The notes beneath the pieces are model-generated. The model was not told the origin of the DNA and did no database searches. It was given only the letters and a program-made list of their open reading frames with translations. From CAYNCE01 sp964522515 (GTDB lineage: Bacteria > Patescibacteriota > Patescibacteriia > UBA2196), in NCBI GenBank assembly GCA_964522515.1, contig CAZFWC010000001.1, forward strand, positions 1 through 64,000: a stretch of DNA of 64,000 nt. The letters are read 5' to 3'. Made by a program: the position numbers and the translations under genes. The stretch's first letter is position 1; each line of letters starts with the position of its first letter. Shown here piece by piece: positions 7,411 through 14,738 of the stretch.

Positions 7411-9366
7411 ATGTCAAAAATACTTGGTATAACAAACAGCGCTGTGGCTATAATGGAAGGTGGTAGCCCCAAAATTTTAGAAAACAAAGAAGGAAATAGA
7501 ACAACTCCTTCAATGGTTGCAATTAATAAAGCAAATGAAAGATTAGTTGGTTTGCTTGCTAAACGGCAAGCAGTTACTAATCCAACAAACACTTTGTTTT
7601 CAATTAAACGATTAATTGGTCGCCGTTGGGAAGATGAAGAAATTCAACGCGATTTAAAAACAATGCCTTTTAAAATTAAACAGGCAGGAGTTGGAATTAA
7701 AGTTGAAATGAATGGAAAAGATTACACACCACAAGAAATTTCCGCAATGATTTTGCAAAAATTAAAAGCTGACGCAGAAGAAAAATTAAATGAAAAAATT
7801 GAAGAAGCTGTAATTACGGTTCCAGCTTACTTTGATGATTCACAAAGACAAGCTACAAAAGAAGCTGGAGAAATTGCTGGTTTAAAGGTAGCGCGAATTG
7901 TGAATGAACCAACAGCAGCAGCTTTGGCTTATGGTTTTGAAAAGAAAAAAGGTCAGCAAATTGCTGTTTATGATTTAGGTGGTGGAACTTTTGATGTGTC
8001 AATTTTAGATGTTGAAAAAGATACAATTGAAGTTAAATCAACAAACGGTGACACGCATTTAGGCGGTGATGATTTTGATCAAATATTAATTAATTGGATT
8101 ATTGATGAATTTAAAAAGCAAGAGGGAATTGATTTGTCAAAAGATCCAATGGCTTTGCAACGAGTTAAAGAATCTGCTGAAAAAGCAAATATTGAATTAT
8201 CAACTAGTCAAGAAACAGAAATCAGCCAACCGTTTATTACAACAACAGCTGATGGACCAAAACATTTATCTTTAAAAATGACCAGAGCCAAATTAGAAGA
8301 ATTAGTTGGTGATTTAGTGGAAAAAACTTTAGAGCCCGTAAAAAAAGCTTTAAAAGACGCAAATTTTGAAGCTAAAGATATTGAAGAAGTTATTTTAGTC
8401 GGCGGGATGACAAGAATGCCATTAGTACAAAAAACAGTTGAAAAGTTTTTTAACAAGAAACCAAATATGACTGTTAACCCAGACGAGGTTGTAGCTTTAG
8501 GCGCGGCTGTGCAAGCAGGTGTATTGCAAGGTGATGTTAAAGATGTTCTTTTGCTTGATGTGACGCCTTTGACTTTAGGAATTGAAACTTTGGGCAGTGT
8601 GGCTACTCCTTTGATTGAAAAAAATACAACAATTCCTACTTCAAAATCTCAAGTTTTTTCAACTGCCGCGGACAATCAGCCTTCTGTTGAAATTCATATT
8701 TTACAAGGTGAAAGACCAATGGCTGAAGATAACAAAACATTAGGTAGATTTATTTTAGACGGAATCCCGCCAGCGCCAAGAGGCTTACCACAAATTGAAG
8801 TTAGTTTTGATATTGACGCAAATGGTATTTTAAGTGTAAAAGCTCAAGACAAAGGAACTGGCAAAGAACAGCATGTTACAATTACAGCTTCAACTGGTTT
8901 AAATAAAGATGAAATAGAAAAAATGAAAAAAGACGCGGAAGCGCATTCTGAAGATGATAAAAAAAAGAAAGAACAAATTGAAATTAAAAATATGGCTGAA
9001 ACTTTATATTATACAACTGAAAAAGCTTTAAAAGACGCTGGAGATAAATTACCAGAAGCAGATAAAAAATCTATAAATGAAAAAATGGAAATTCTTAAAT
9101 CTGTAAAAGATAAAGAAGATATTGACGCAATTAAAAAAGCAACTGAAGAATTGAGTACCGAAGCGCAAAAAATTGGACAGGCGATTTATCAACAGCAATC
9201 CGCCTCCGCCGAAAACGACCCTAATGCTACGGCGGACAAGCAAGCTGAAGGTGAAAAAAATAAAGAAGAAAAAAAAGATGATAAAAAATTTGAAAAATCT
9301 GATGAGAAAGATAAAGATGATAAAAATAAAAAAGAGGAGGGTGAGTTTGAGGAAGTTAAGAAGTAA
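7411..9366 (+). CDS. dnaK: Chaperone DnaK (Hsp70) lacking the DLGT loop residues
   Basis: The ATP-dependent Hsp70 chaperone. Most of the ATPase domain is normal: ITVPAYFDDSQRQATKEAG, VNEPTAAALAYG, VYDLGGGTFDVSIL and ILVGGMTRMPLVQ. The substrate-binding domain is complete (DVTPLTLGIETLG and onward). The oddity is at the N-terminus. The protein begins MSKILGITNSAVAIMEGG, whereas Hsp70s read GIDLGTTNS here, so four residues including the conserved Asp of phosphate loop 1 are missing, an exact 12-base in-frame deletion. The tail (about 596-610) contains a degenerate family 1 repeat and ends in a Lys/Glu/Asp-rich stretch. No CIRCE or consensus promoter was found upstream. Confidence 0.93.
   Translation: MSKILGITNSAVAIMEGGSPKILENKEGNRTTPSMVAINKANERLVGLLAKRQAVTNPTNTLFSIKRLIGRRWEDEEIQRDLKTMPFKIKQAGVGIKVEMNGKDYTPQEISAMILQKLKADAEEKLNEKIEEAVITVPAYFDDSQRQATKEAGEIAGLKVARIVNEPTAAALAYGFEKKKGQQIAVYDLGGGTFDVSILDVEKDTIEVKSTNGDTHLGGDDFDQILINWIIDEFKKQEGIDLSKDPMALQRVKESAEKANIELSTSQETEISQPFITTTADGPKHLSLKMTRAKLEELVGDLVEKTLEPVKKALKDANFEAKDIEEVILVGGMTRMPLVQKTVEKFFNKKPNMTVNPDEVVALGAAVQAGVLQGDVKDVLLLDVTPLTLGIETLGSVATPLIEKNTTIPTSKSQVFSTAADNQPSVEIHILQGERPMAEDNKTLGRFILDGIPPAPRGLPQIEVSFDIDANGILSVKAQDKGTGKEQHVTITASTGLNKDEIEKMKKDAEAHSEDDKKKKEQIEIKNMAETLYYTTEKALKDAGDKLPEADKKSINEKMEILKSVKDKEDIDAIKKATEELSTEAQKIGQAIYQQQSASAENDPNATADKQAEGEKNKEEKKDDKKFEKSDEKDKDDKNKKEEGEFEEVKK
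9199..9240 (+). repeat. Degenerate family 1 repeat read in frame in dnaK
   Basis: CCGCCTCCGCCGAAAACGAC followed by CTACGGCGGACAAG, a shortened family 1 unit translated as ASAENDPNATADKQ in the unstructured DnaK tail. Confidence 0.65.
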
Positions 9367-9400
9367 TTGAGTAATTAATTTAAATTAAATTAAAAAATTT

Positions 9401-9721
9401 ATGAACAATCAAAACCAACAAAACAATCCAAACCAAAATCAACAAAAGCAGATGCAAATCAAAATTGATGACAACACTTTAAAAGGCGCTTATGCAAACG
9501 CAATGCAAGTTTTTCATTCAAAAGAAGAATTTGTATTGGACTTTATGAATCTTTCTCCACATCAAGGCGTGGGAGTTGTAAGCTCTAAAATTATAATGTC
9601 ACCCGGACATTTAAAAAGAGTAATTTCTGCTTTGCAAGATAATTTATCTAAATATGAAAATCAGTTTGGCAAGATTGAAGAAGCAAATGCGCCAAATAAT
9701 GAATTAGGTTTTAAAGTTTGA
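9401..9721 (+). CDS. DUF3467 family protein
   Basis: A 106 aa protein with a Gln/Asn-rich N-terminus (about 20 residues) followed by the compact DUF3467 core: GAYANAMQVFHSKEEFVLDF, then the strand and helix SSKIIMSPGHLKRVISALQDN. The biochemical role of the family is unknown. It lies 34 bases after dnaK and before dnaJ, so it may be co-expressed with the chaperones. Confidence 0.8.
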   Translation: MNNQNQQNNPNQNQQKQMQIKIDDNTLKGAYANAMQVFHSKEEFVLDFMNLSPHQGVGVVSSKIIMSPGHLKRVISALQDNLSKYENQFGKIEEANAPNNELGFKV

Positions 9722-9724
9722 TTC

Positions 9725-9873
9725 AGTCCTGTCATGAGGAGTAGTCCTCTTAGTGTCACGACAAAGGATCCCTTAATTTTCAAGTTGCATTTTGTTTTAG
9801 TATAAAGTATTATTTGCAAACCTCGGGATCCTTCGTTCTTAACTACCCTAAATAAAGGTCACTCAGGACAGGG
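9725..9873. repeat. Pair of family 2 repeats between DUF3467 and dnaJ
   Basis: A divergent plus copy (CCTGTCATGAGGAG...ACAAAGGATCCC, 9728-9773) and a minus copy (CGGGATCCTTCGTTC...GGTCACTCAGGACAGG, 9826-9874) flank a 50-base A+T-rich centre. No other feature is seen between the two genes. Confidence 0.65.
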
Positions 9874-9880
9874 TAAAAAT

Positions 9881-11008
9881 ATGAATAAAGATTATTATAA
9901 GATATTAGGAATTGATAAGACAGCTTCACAGGAAGAAGTTAAAAAATCCTTTAGAAAAAAAGCTCACCAACATCATCCAGATAAATCAGGTGGCGATGAG
10001 ATTAAATTTAAAGAAATTAATGAAGCTTATCAAACTCTTGGTAACAAAGAAAAACGCGCTCAATATGATCAATTTGGGTCTGCTTTTAGTTCTGCAGGAA
10101 CAGGTAGCGGACAAGGTGGATTTGGTCAAGCAAATTGGCAAGATTTTGCTAGACAGTACGGAGCGCAACAAGGTGGTGGATTTAGAACAAATATAAATTT
10201 TGATGATTTTGATTTAGGAGATATTGTTGGAGATATTTTTGGCTTTGGCGGTAGTCGTTCACGCAGTCGCAGTCGCACGCAAGTTGGCGAAGATATTCAA
10301 ATTCAAATGACAATTGATTTCCGCGAAGCTGTTTTTGGCGCTGAAAAGATTATTATTTTAGATAAACAAGAGATTTGTGATAAATGTGAAGGAAAAGGAT
10401 TTGAAAATAAAACTAAAATAATTACTTGCCCGCAATGTAATGGGTCTGGACAAATTCAACAAACTCAACGCACAATTTTTGGAGCATTTTCAACAGCAAC
10501 AATTTGTCCGACTTGTAAAGGTGAAGGTAAAAAGCCAGAAAATTATTGTTCAAAATGTCACGGAAGTGGCAGGATTAAAATTAAAAAAGAAATAAAAATT
10601 ACAATTCCTGCTGGAATTAATATTAATGAAACAATAAAAATTTCTGGACAGGGGAGTGCTGGTTCAGAAAGAGGCAGAGCAGGGGACTTATTTATTTCTT
10701 TTAATATTCAACCAAGTAAAGAATTTACAAGAGATAATTATAATATTTTATCAAAAGCAGAAATAAATATTTCACAAGCTTCTTTGGGAGACAAAATCAA
10801 AATTAATACTTTAGATGGTTTAGTAAAATTAAAAATTCCTTCTGGAACTCAATCTGGAAAAATTTTTATTTTAAAAAATAAAGGTGTGCCAGTTTTAAAT
10901 TCATACGATCGCAGAGGTAATCAACAAGTTGAAGTTACAGTTAAAATTCCAACACGGCTTTCAAGAAAACAAAAGAAGTTGTTAGAAGAATTGAAAGAGG
11001 ATTTTTAA
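9881..11008 (+). CDS. dnaJ: Chaperone DnaJ (Hsp40)
   Basis: Co-chaperone that stimulates DnaK. The J domain is at residues 1-70 with the HPD motif in HQHHPDKSGG. A Gly/Phe-rich linker runs to about 125 and includes an SRSRSRSR run. The zinc domain has the four CxxCxGxG repeats (CDKCEGKG, CPQCNGSG, CPTCKGEG, CSKCHGSG). The C-terminal substrate-binding domains follow. 375 aa is standard for a type I DnaJ. Confidence 0.96.
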   Translation: MNKDYYKILGIDKTASQEEVKKSFRKKAHQHHPDKSGGDEIKFKEINEAYQTLGNKEKRAQYDQFGSAFSSAGTGSGQGGFGQANWQDFARQYGAQQGGGFRTNINFDDFDLGDIVGDIFGFGGSRSRSRSRTQVGEDIQIQMTIDFREAVFGAEKIIILDKQEICDKCEGKGFENKTKIITCPQCNGSGQIQQTQRTIFGAFSTATICPTCKGEGKKPENYCSKCHGSGRIKIKKEIKITIPAGININETIKISGQGSAGSERGRAGDLFISFNIQPSKEFTRDNYNILSKAEINISQASLGDKIKINTLDGLVKLKIPSGTQSGKIFILKNKGVPVLNSYDRRGNQQVEVTVKIPTRLSRKQKKLLEELKEDF

Positions 11009-11032
11009 AATTATTTAATTTTATTTTATTAA

Positions 11033-11062
11033 AAATCAGCACTGTGTGTTTGCTGGTTTTTT
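11033..11062 (+). terminator. Rho-independent terminator after dnaJ
   Basis: AATCAGCA and TGCTGGTT pair (one G-T) around CTGTGTGTT, followed by TTTTTTATTTT. It is placed 25 bases after the dnaJ stop. Confidence 0.75.
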
Positions 11063-11100
11063 ATTTTCTAAAATTTATGCTAAAATAAAAGTATAAAAAT

Positions 11101-11661
11101 ATGTTGGATAAAACAATCACATTTCCAAATATTGCAGGAATAACAAATTCAATGAGCTGGTCATTAAATGGTTTTGATTTTTATATTTTACTATTTTTTG
11201 CAATAGTAGTTTTGTTGTGTTTCTTTTTTTTGCGTCACAAAATTTTTGCTTTATTGTTTAGTATTTATATTAGTTACTTAGTAATTTTATTTTTCCCATT
11301 TAATTTATGGTTAAAAAATTTAAATTTAGAATTAACTGACAAAATAAAAATCTGGGGATTTATTGGGTTGATTTTAGTTTTATTTTTTATATTTTCCCGT
11401 TCTTATATATTTCTTAGCCAAAGTGGGGGAGTGATAAAAAGTTTTATTCATTCTTTAATTTATGGAGTTTTAAACGCAGGATTATTTTTGACTTTATTAA
11501 TATTATTTTTACCTTTAAATTGGTTAACTAAATTTTCTGGAATCAGTTTAAATTTTTTGGGATCAGACACAGCTAGAATTATTTGGATAATTTTGCCAAT
11601 TATTTTAATTTTATTTATAAATAAAAAAAGAAAACGACCTGGCAGACCAAGTTTGTATTAA
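11101..11661 (+). CDS. Hypothetical integral membrane protein
   Basis: Unrecognised 186 aa protein with about five hydrophobic helices (near 27-47, 50-68, 85-102, 115-140 and 158-175) and a basic C-terminal tail KKRKRPGRPSLY. An extended -10 (TGCTAAAAT, 11078-11086) lies 15 bases upstream, so the transcript may be nearly leaderless. It stands alone between the dnaJ terminator and the recombinase block. Confidence 0.7.
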   Translation: MLDKTITFPNIAGITNSMSWSLNGFDFYILLFFAIVVLLCFFFLRHKIFALLFSIYISYLVILFFPFNLWLKNLNLELTDKIKIWGFIGLILVLFFIFSRSYIFLSQSGGVIKSFIHSLIYGVLNAGLFLTLLILFLPLNWLTKFSGISLNFLGSDTARIIWIILPIILILFINKKRKRPGRPSLY

Positions 11662-11744
11662 ATAGCAGTAGATTTTTTTAATTTAATTTGAACTCTTTGA
11701 AATATTTTTAATTAATTTATTTTTTATGTTATAATAAGTCTGAT

Positions 11745-11753
11745 TGTGGATAA
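11745..11753 (-). promoter_or_regulatory. DnaA-box-like site before the recombinase
   Basis: TGTGGATAA, complement of TTATCCACA, preceded by an extended -10 (TGTTATAAT, about 11728-11736) that may be the promoter of the recombinase operon. The intergenic stretch 11662-11851 also holds the inverted repeat listed next. Confidence 0.35.
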
Positions 11754-11798
11754 GATAATTAGTGTTGAGAGGGAAGACTAAAAATATTTTTTAATTAA

Positions 11799-11842
11799 TA
11801 TATATAACTGAGTATAATATCCCTTACACTCAGTTATATATA
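11799..11842. repeat. Perfect 15-bp inverted repeat before the recombinase gene
   Basis: TATATATAACTGAGT (11799-11813) and its exact complement ACTCAGTTATATATA (11828-11842) are separated by 14 bases. It ends 9 bases before the ATG of the tyrosine recombinase. It could be a binding site for the recombinase itself, an autoregulatory operator, or an RNA hairpin covering the start region. It lacks the 11-6-11 geometry of dif. Confidence 0.7.
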
Positions 11843-11851
11843 ATTTGGTTT

Positions 11852-12790
11852 ATGTTACTATATCTAGATGATTATCTCCTCTATTTGAAAACAAATAATT
11901 ATTCTGATGAAACTGTTTATAATTATGAACGGGATTTATTAATATTTAGTAATTATTTAGATAAAAATTCAATTAATTTTAATAAAATAAACAAAAAAGA
12001 GGTAGAAAGGTTCAAGGCATATCTCTCTTCACATGACAGGCAGACTTTGAGAAGTCAGCCCCCTTTTAGTTCACAAAAAAAATTATTAGCTAGATCTATT
12101 AATAAAATTTTATCTGCAATTAGAAGTTATTTAAAATATTTAATTGATATGGACTACATATGTCCTGTTGCGCCAGAAGCTATTAAATTACTTAAGACAA
12201 CGAAAAAACATCCACAAGTGGCTGAGCTTAATGACTTAGTAAAATTGATTGAATCCCCTACCAATTTAGAAAAAAACAAAAAAATATCTGTTCGCAATCG
12301 CGCTATGCTTGAAATTTTATTTTCTACAGGAATGAGAATTTCTGAACTAATAAATTTAAGATTAAATCAAATTGATGGGTCTGGTAAGATATTCATTTTA
12401 GGTAAAGGCAAAAAGGAGCGATTTGTGTATTTAACTCCCCGCGCTTTTAAATATTTAAGTGAATATTTACAAAATAGAGAAAGTGATTCAAATTATCTAT
12501 TTATTCCTTATTCTGGTTTGAATGCTTCTAAACAGAATAAAAAAATTTCTGCAAATTATTTACAAATGAAAATAAAAAAATATAGAGAGTTCTTAAGAAT
12601 TAATGTGCCGACTTCGGCTCATTCTCTGCGTCATGGTTTTGCCACTTATTTGGCTGAATCTGGGGCTAGTGCAGTCGCAATTCAGATTTTATTGGGTCAT
12701 GAATCATTAGACACAACAACCCGCTATGTTCATGCCTCTGATAGATACGCAGAAAAAACTCATCAAGATTTTCATCCGTTAAAGAAGTAA
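11852..12790 (+). CDS. xerC: Tyrosine recombinase, XerC/XerD type
   Basis: Site-specific recombinase, likely the chromosome-dimer resolvase. The N-terminal SAM-like DNA-binding domain spans about 1-105 and the catalytic domain 120-300. All catalytic residues are visible: R162 in STGMRISEL, K near 185-187 in GKGKKER, H257 and R260 in HSLRHGFAT, H283 in LGHESL, and nucleophile Y292 in TRYVHAS. Residues about 60-76 (HDRQTLRSQPPFSSQ) form an extra loop that looks repeat-derived. The 312 aa length is slightly above the usual 295-300. It is the first gene of a three-gene run. XerC versus XerD cannot be decided here. Confidence 0.9.
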   Translation: MLLYLDDYLLYLKTNNYSDETVYNYERDLLIFSNYLDKNSINFNKINKKEVERFKAYLSSHDRQTLRSQPPFSSQKKLLARSINKILSAIRSYLKYLIDMDYICPVAPEAIKLLKTTKKHPQVAELNDLVKLIESPTNLEKNKKISVRNRAMLEILFSTGMRISELINLRLNQIDGSGKIFILGKGKKERFVYLTPRAFKYLSEYLQNRESDSNYLFIPYSGLNASKQNKKISANYLQMKIKKYREFLRINVPTSAHSLRHGFATYLAESGASAVAIQILLGHESLDTTTRYVHASDRYAEKTHQDFHPLKK

Positions 12791-12795
12791 AATTT

Positions 12796-13290
12796 ATGAA
12801 AAAAGATATAAAAAATAAATTAAGTTGGTTTGAAGTTGAAAGCGCTATAAAAAAGGAAATAGCTTGGCTTAAAAACGTGATTTTCCCCTATCAACCAAAT
12901 AAAAATTTGTTAAATTATTCAGATTATGTTTTTTATAGATTAATAACAATATTAATTGTTTCTGGGGAAATAAAGGTTTTTGAATATGATTATGTTAATG
13001 TTGATAAATCAATTTTTTCAGATTTAGACAAAAAACATGGATCAAATTGGCATGATGGAATGATAAAATATTTGGCTGAATATTTTTTAGAAAGAGATTT
13101 CAGTGCTATGCAAAATGAGCCAAAATTATACTATGGTCATGCTGACTTGAAAATTGAAAAAGAGAATAAAATTATTTATTTTGAAATAGATACAATAAAT
13201 ATATTTAAACTATTTATAAATTTAAAAGTTATGGAAAATGTTGATATAATATTAATTAATAATAGTAAAATTATAAAATTTGAATTATGA
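12796..13290 (+). CDS. Unknown protein between two recombinase genes
   Basis: I do not recognise this 164 aa protein. It is soluble, Lys/Ile/Asn-rich, with a helical N-terminal half. Its C-terminal part reads HADLKIEKENKIIYFEIDT, which has the strand-turn-strand D...ExD layout of a PD-(D/E)xK-like nuclease core but with Asp in place of Lys, so a nuclease role is only a guess. It starts 5 bases after the recombinase stop and its own stop overlaps the next start (ATGA), so it is in an operon with both recombinase genes. Confidence 0.7.
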   Translation: MKKDIKNKLSWFEVESAIKKEIAWLKNVIFPYQPNKNLLNYSDYVFYRLITILIVSGEIKVFEYDYVNVDKSIFSDLDKKHGSNWHDGMIKYLAEYFLERDFSAMQNEPKLYYGHADLKIEKENKIIYFEIDTINIFKLFINLKVMENVDIILINNSKIIKFEL

Positions 13291-14093
13291 GTTTACTCCG
13301 TTTTCAAAGAGATTTTATTTATTTTTTAATAAAAAATAAATACAAAAAATCAACGATTCAAGCATACAAATATGGTTTGAAAGATTTTTTGTCTTTTTTA
13401 GAAAGAAACAAACTAACTATTAATGACATGGATGAGTATAATTTAGATAAGTATAAAAAAAGTCTATTAAAAAACAAGATGAAAACTTCAATAAATATTA
13501 ATTTAAGTTGTTTAAAAAAATATTATGAATTTTTAAATAGGTATAAAAAAATAGCATCACACATTGATTTAGGCAGAATAAAACAAATCAAGATTGATAA
13601 AATGGGAAAAAATAATATTGAATTTAAACAACTTAGTAGTATGTTTGATGTGATTTTGAAGAAGAAGGATATTATATCAAAAAGAGATTATATTATTTTT
13701 CAATTAATATCAAAAACAGGAATAAGAATATCTGAATTAGTGAAAATTAAAAAAGATGATTTGAAAGATAATAAAATATTTATTAATGGAAATGAATATA
13801 TTTTGGATAAAGAATTAATTAAAAAAATAAACCATTTTATTGGAAATAAAGATAATTTAAAAAAAGAATATCTTTTAGTTCCTTATAGATCAAGAAAAAA
13901 TTCAAAAAATAGTGCTTTAACAGTTAGGAGCGTTGAAAGAATAATAAAAAAATATTTCCCTGAATATAGTTATAATGATTTAAAATTAGTTTATTATGAT
14001 TTCTTATGCAGTGAATTGACTGATATTAAAATAATAAATGAACACAAATTTTATGAAAAAAATGAATTGCAAGATTTAGATAAAATTATTTAA
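13287..14093 (+). CDS. Degenerate tyrosine-recombinase-like protein
   Basis: The N-terminal half is a clear Xer-type DNA-binding domain (YKKSTIQAYKYGLKDFLSFL, then INLSCLKKYYEFLNRY). The catalytic half keeps only the first Arg (R147 in SKTGIRISELVKIKKDDL). Where HxLRH should be it reads YSYNDLKLVYYDFL, and the LGH and Tyr boxes are absent, so it should be inactive as a recombinase. It may act as a DNA-binding partner of the upstream enzyme or be decaying. Right after its stop, in another frame, lies a remnant of a normal Xer C-terminal tail. Its start overlaps the preceding stop. Confidence 0.75.
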   Translation: MSLLRFQRDFIYFLIKNKYKKSTIQAYKYGLKDFLSFLERNKLTINDMDEYNLDKYKKSLLKNKMKTSININLSCLKKYYEFLNRYKKIASHIDLGRIKQIKIDKMGKNNIEFKQLSSMFDVILKKKDIISKRDYIIFQLISKTGIRISELVKIKKDDLKDNKIFINGNEYILDKELIKKINHFIGNKDNLKKEYLLVPYRSRKNSKNSALTVRSVERIIKKYFPEYSYNDLKLVYYDFLCSELTDIKIINEHKFYEKNELQDLDKII

Positions 14094-14152
14094 CAGAAAA
14101 ATTAAAAGATGTGCATCGTAAATTTCATTCTGGAAATAAATTACAAAATTAA
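14084..14152 (+). pseudogene. Remnant of a Xer recombinase C-terminal tail
   Basis: In the frame +2 relative to the preceding gene, the DNA reads TEKLKDVHRKFHSGNKLQN then a stop. This resembles the sequence that usually follows the catalytic Tyr in Xer proteins. No start or catalytic box precedes it. It indicates that a full-length recombinase once ended here and that its catalytic end was lost by frameshift or replacement. Confidence 0.55.
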
Positions 14153-14155
14153 TTT

Positions 14156-14554
14156 TTAAGATAAAATAAACGCATTAAGTTCTTTATCTTTTTGCATTTT
14201 TTTAATATTTTTATTAACTTGATTGTAAAACGCAGGATAATGCTGACGAATTATCCATTTACCTTTATGAAATTGTCTAAAAGGCATTTTTTGATGATGC
14301 GCAATTTCGTGCGCTAAAATATTTAAAATTGATTTTATTGATTTTGGTTTTCTGTGTCGTGGAGTATAAATATCAATTGTAATTGTTTTTGTTTTTAAAT
14401 TAGTATGAGCTAAAGTGTAAGATTTTTTTAAATTTAATACTCCCCTACCCTGCTCATCAACTTGTCTACGCATTATTTTAAAAATGAATCCTTTTAATTT
14501 AAAAATCTCGCTAATGCGAGTAAAAATTAAATTAATTTTTTCTTCGTGAGTCAT
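14156..14554 (-). CDS. Small putative zinc metallopeptidase (HExxH)
   Basis: A 132 aa basic protein with the zincin motif HEIAHH (in LNILAHEIAHHQKM, near residue 87) after a beta segment (KTITIDIYTP). It resembles minimal SprT/YgjP-like or M48-like domains, but I cannot place it in one family. It has no signal peptide or membrane segment. It begins 11 bases beyond the family 1 cassette that follows the M23 peptidase gene, so it is the second gene of that unit. Confidence 0.6.
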   Translation of the reverse strand: MTHEEKINLIFTRISEIFKLKGFIFKIMRRQVDEQGRGVLNLKKSYTLAHTNLKTKTITIDIYTPRHRKPKSIKSILNILAHEIAHHQKMPFRQFHKGKWIIRQHYPAFYNQVNKNIKKMQKDKELNAFILS

Positions 14555-14565
14555 TTTGAGTTTTT

Positions 14566-14738
14566 CCGCCTTCGCCCCTAAAAAATCCTACTGGACTACG
14601 GCGGATACCTGTCTGCCGACAGGCAGGAATTCTTATTTAAAAAACACAGGAGCCTGTCCGCCGGCTTGCCCGCCGTAGCTTTTAGCGAAGGAGGGAGCTA
14701 GAGTTTTTTAGGATTGGGGGCGTAGGAGGATTAGGCGA
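14566..14738 (-). repeat. Family 1 intercistronic cassette (M23 peptidase to metallopeptidase)
   Basis: On the minus strand it starts directly at the M23 stop (TCGCCTAATCCTCC) and ends GCGAAGGCGGAAAAA 11 bases before the next ATG. It includes the inner module CCTGTCTGCCGACAGGCAGG and two TACGGCGG/CCGCCGTA cores. At 173 bp it is nearly the whole intergenic space. Confidence 0.9.

Noticed and set aside
9173..9370. Alternative-frame protein at the dnaK 3' end
   Set aside because: It is a shadow of the Lys-rich dnaK tail in another frame and has no start signals.
11799..11842. dif site for XerC/XerD
   Set aside because: The arms are 15 bp with a 14-base centre, not the two 11-bp arms with a 6-base centre of dif.
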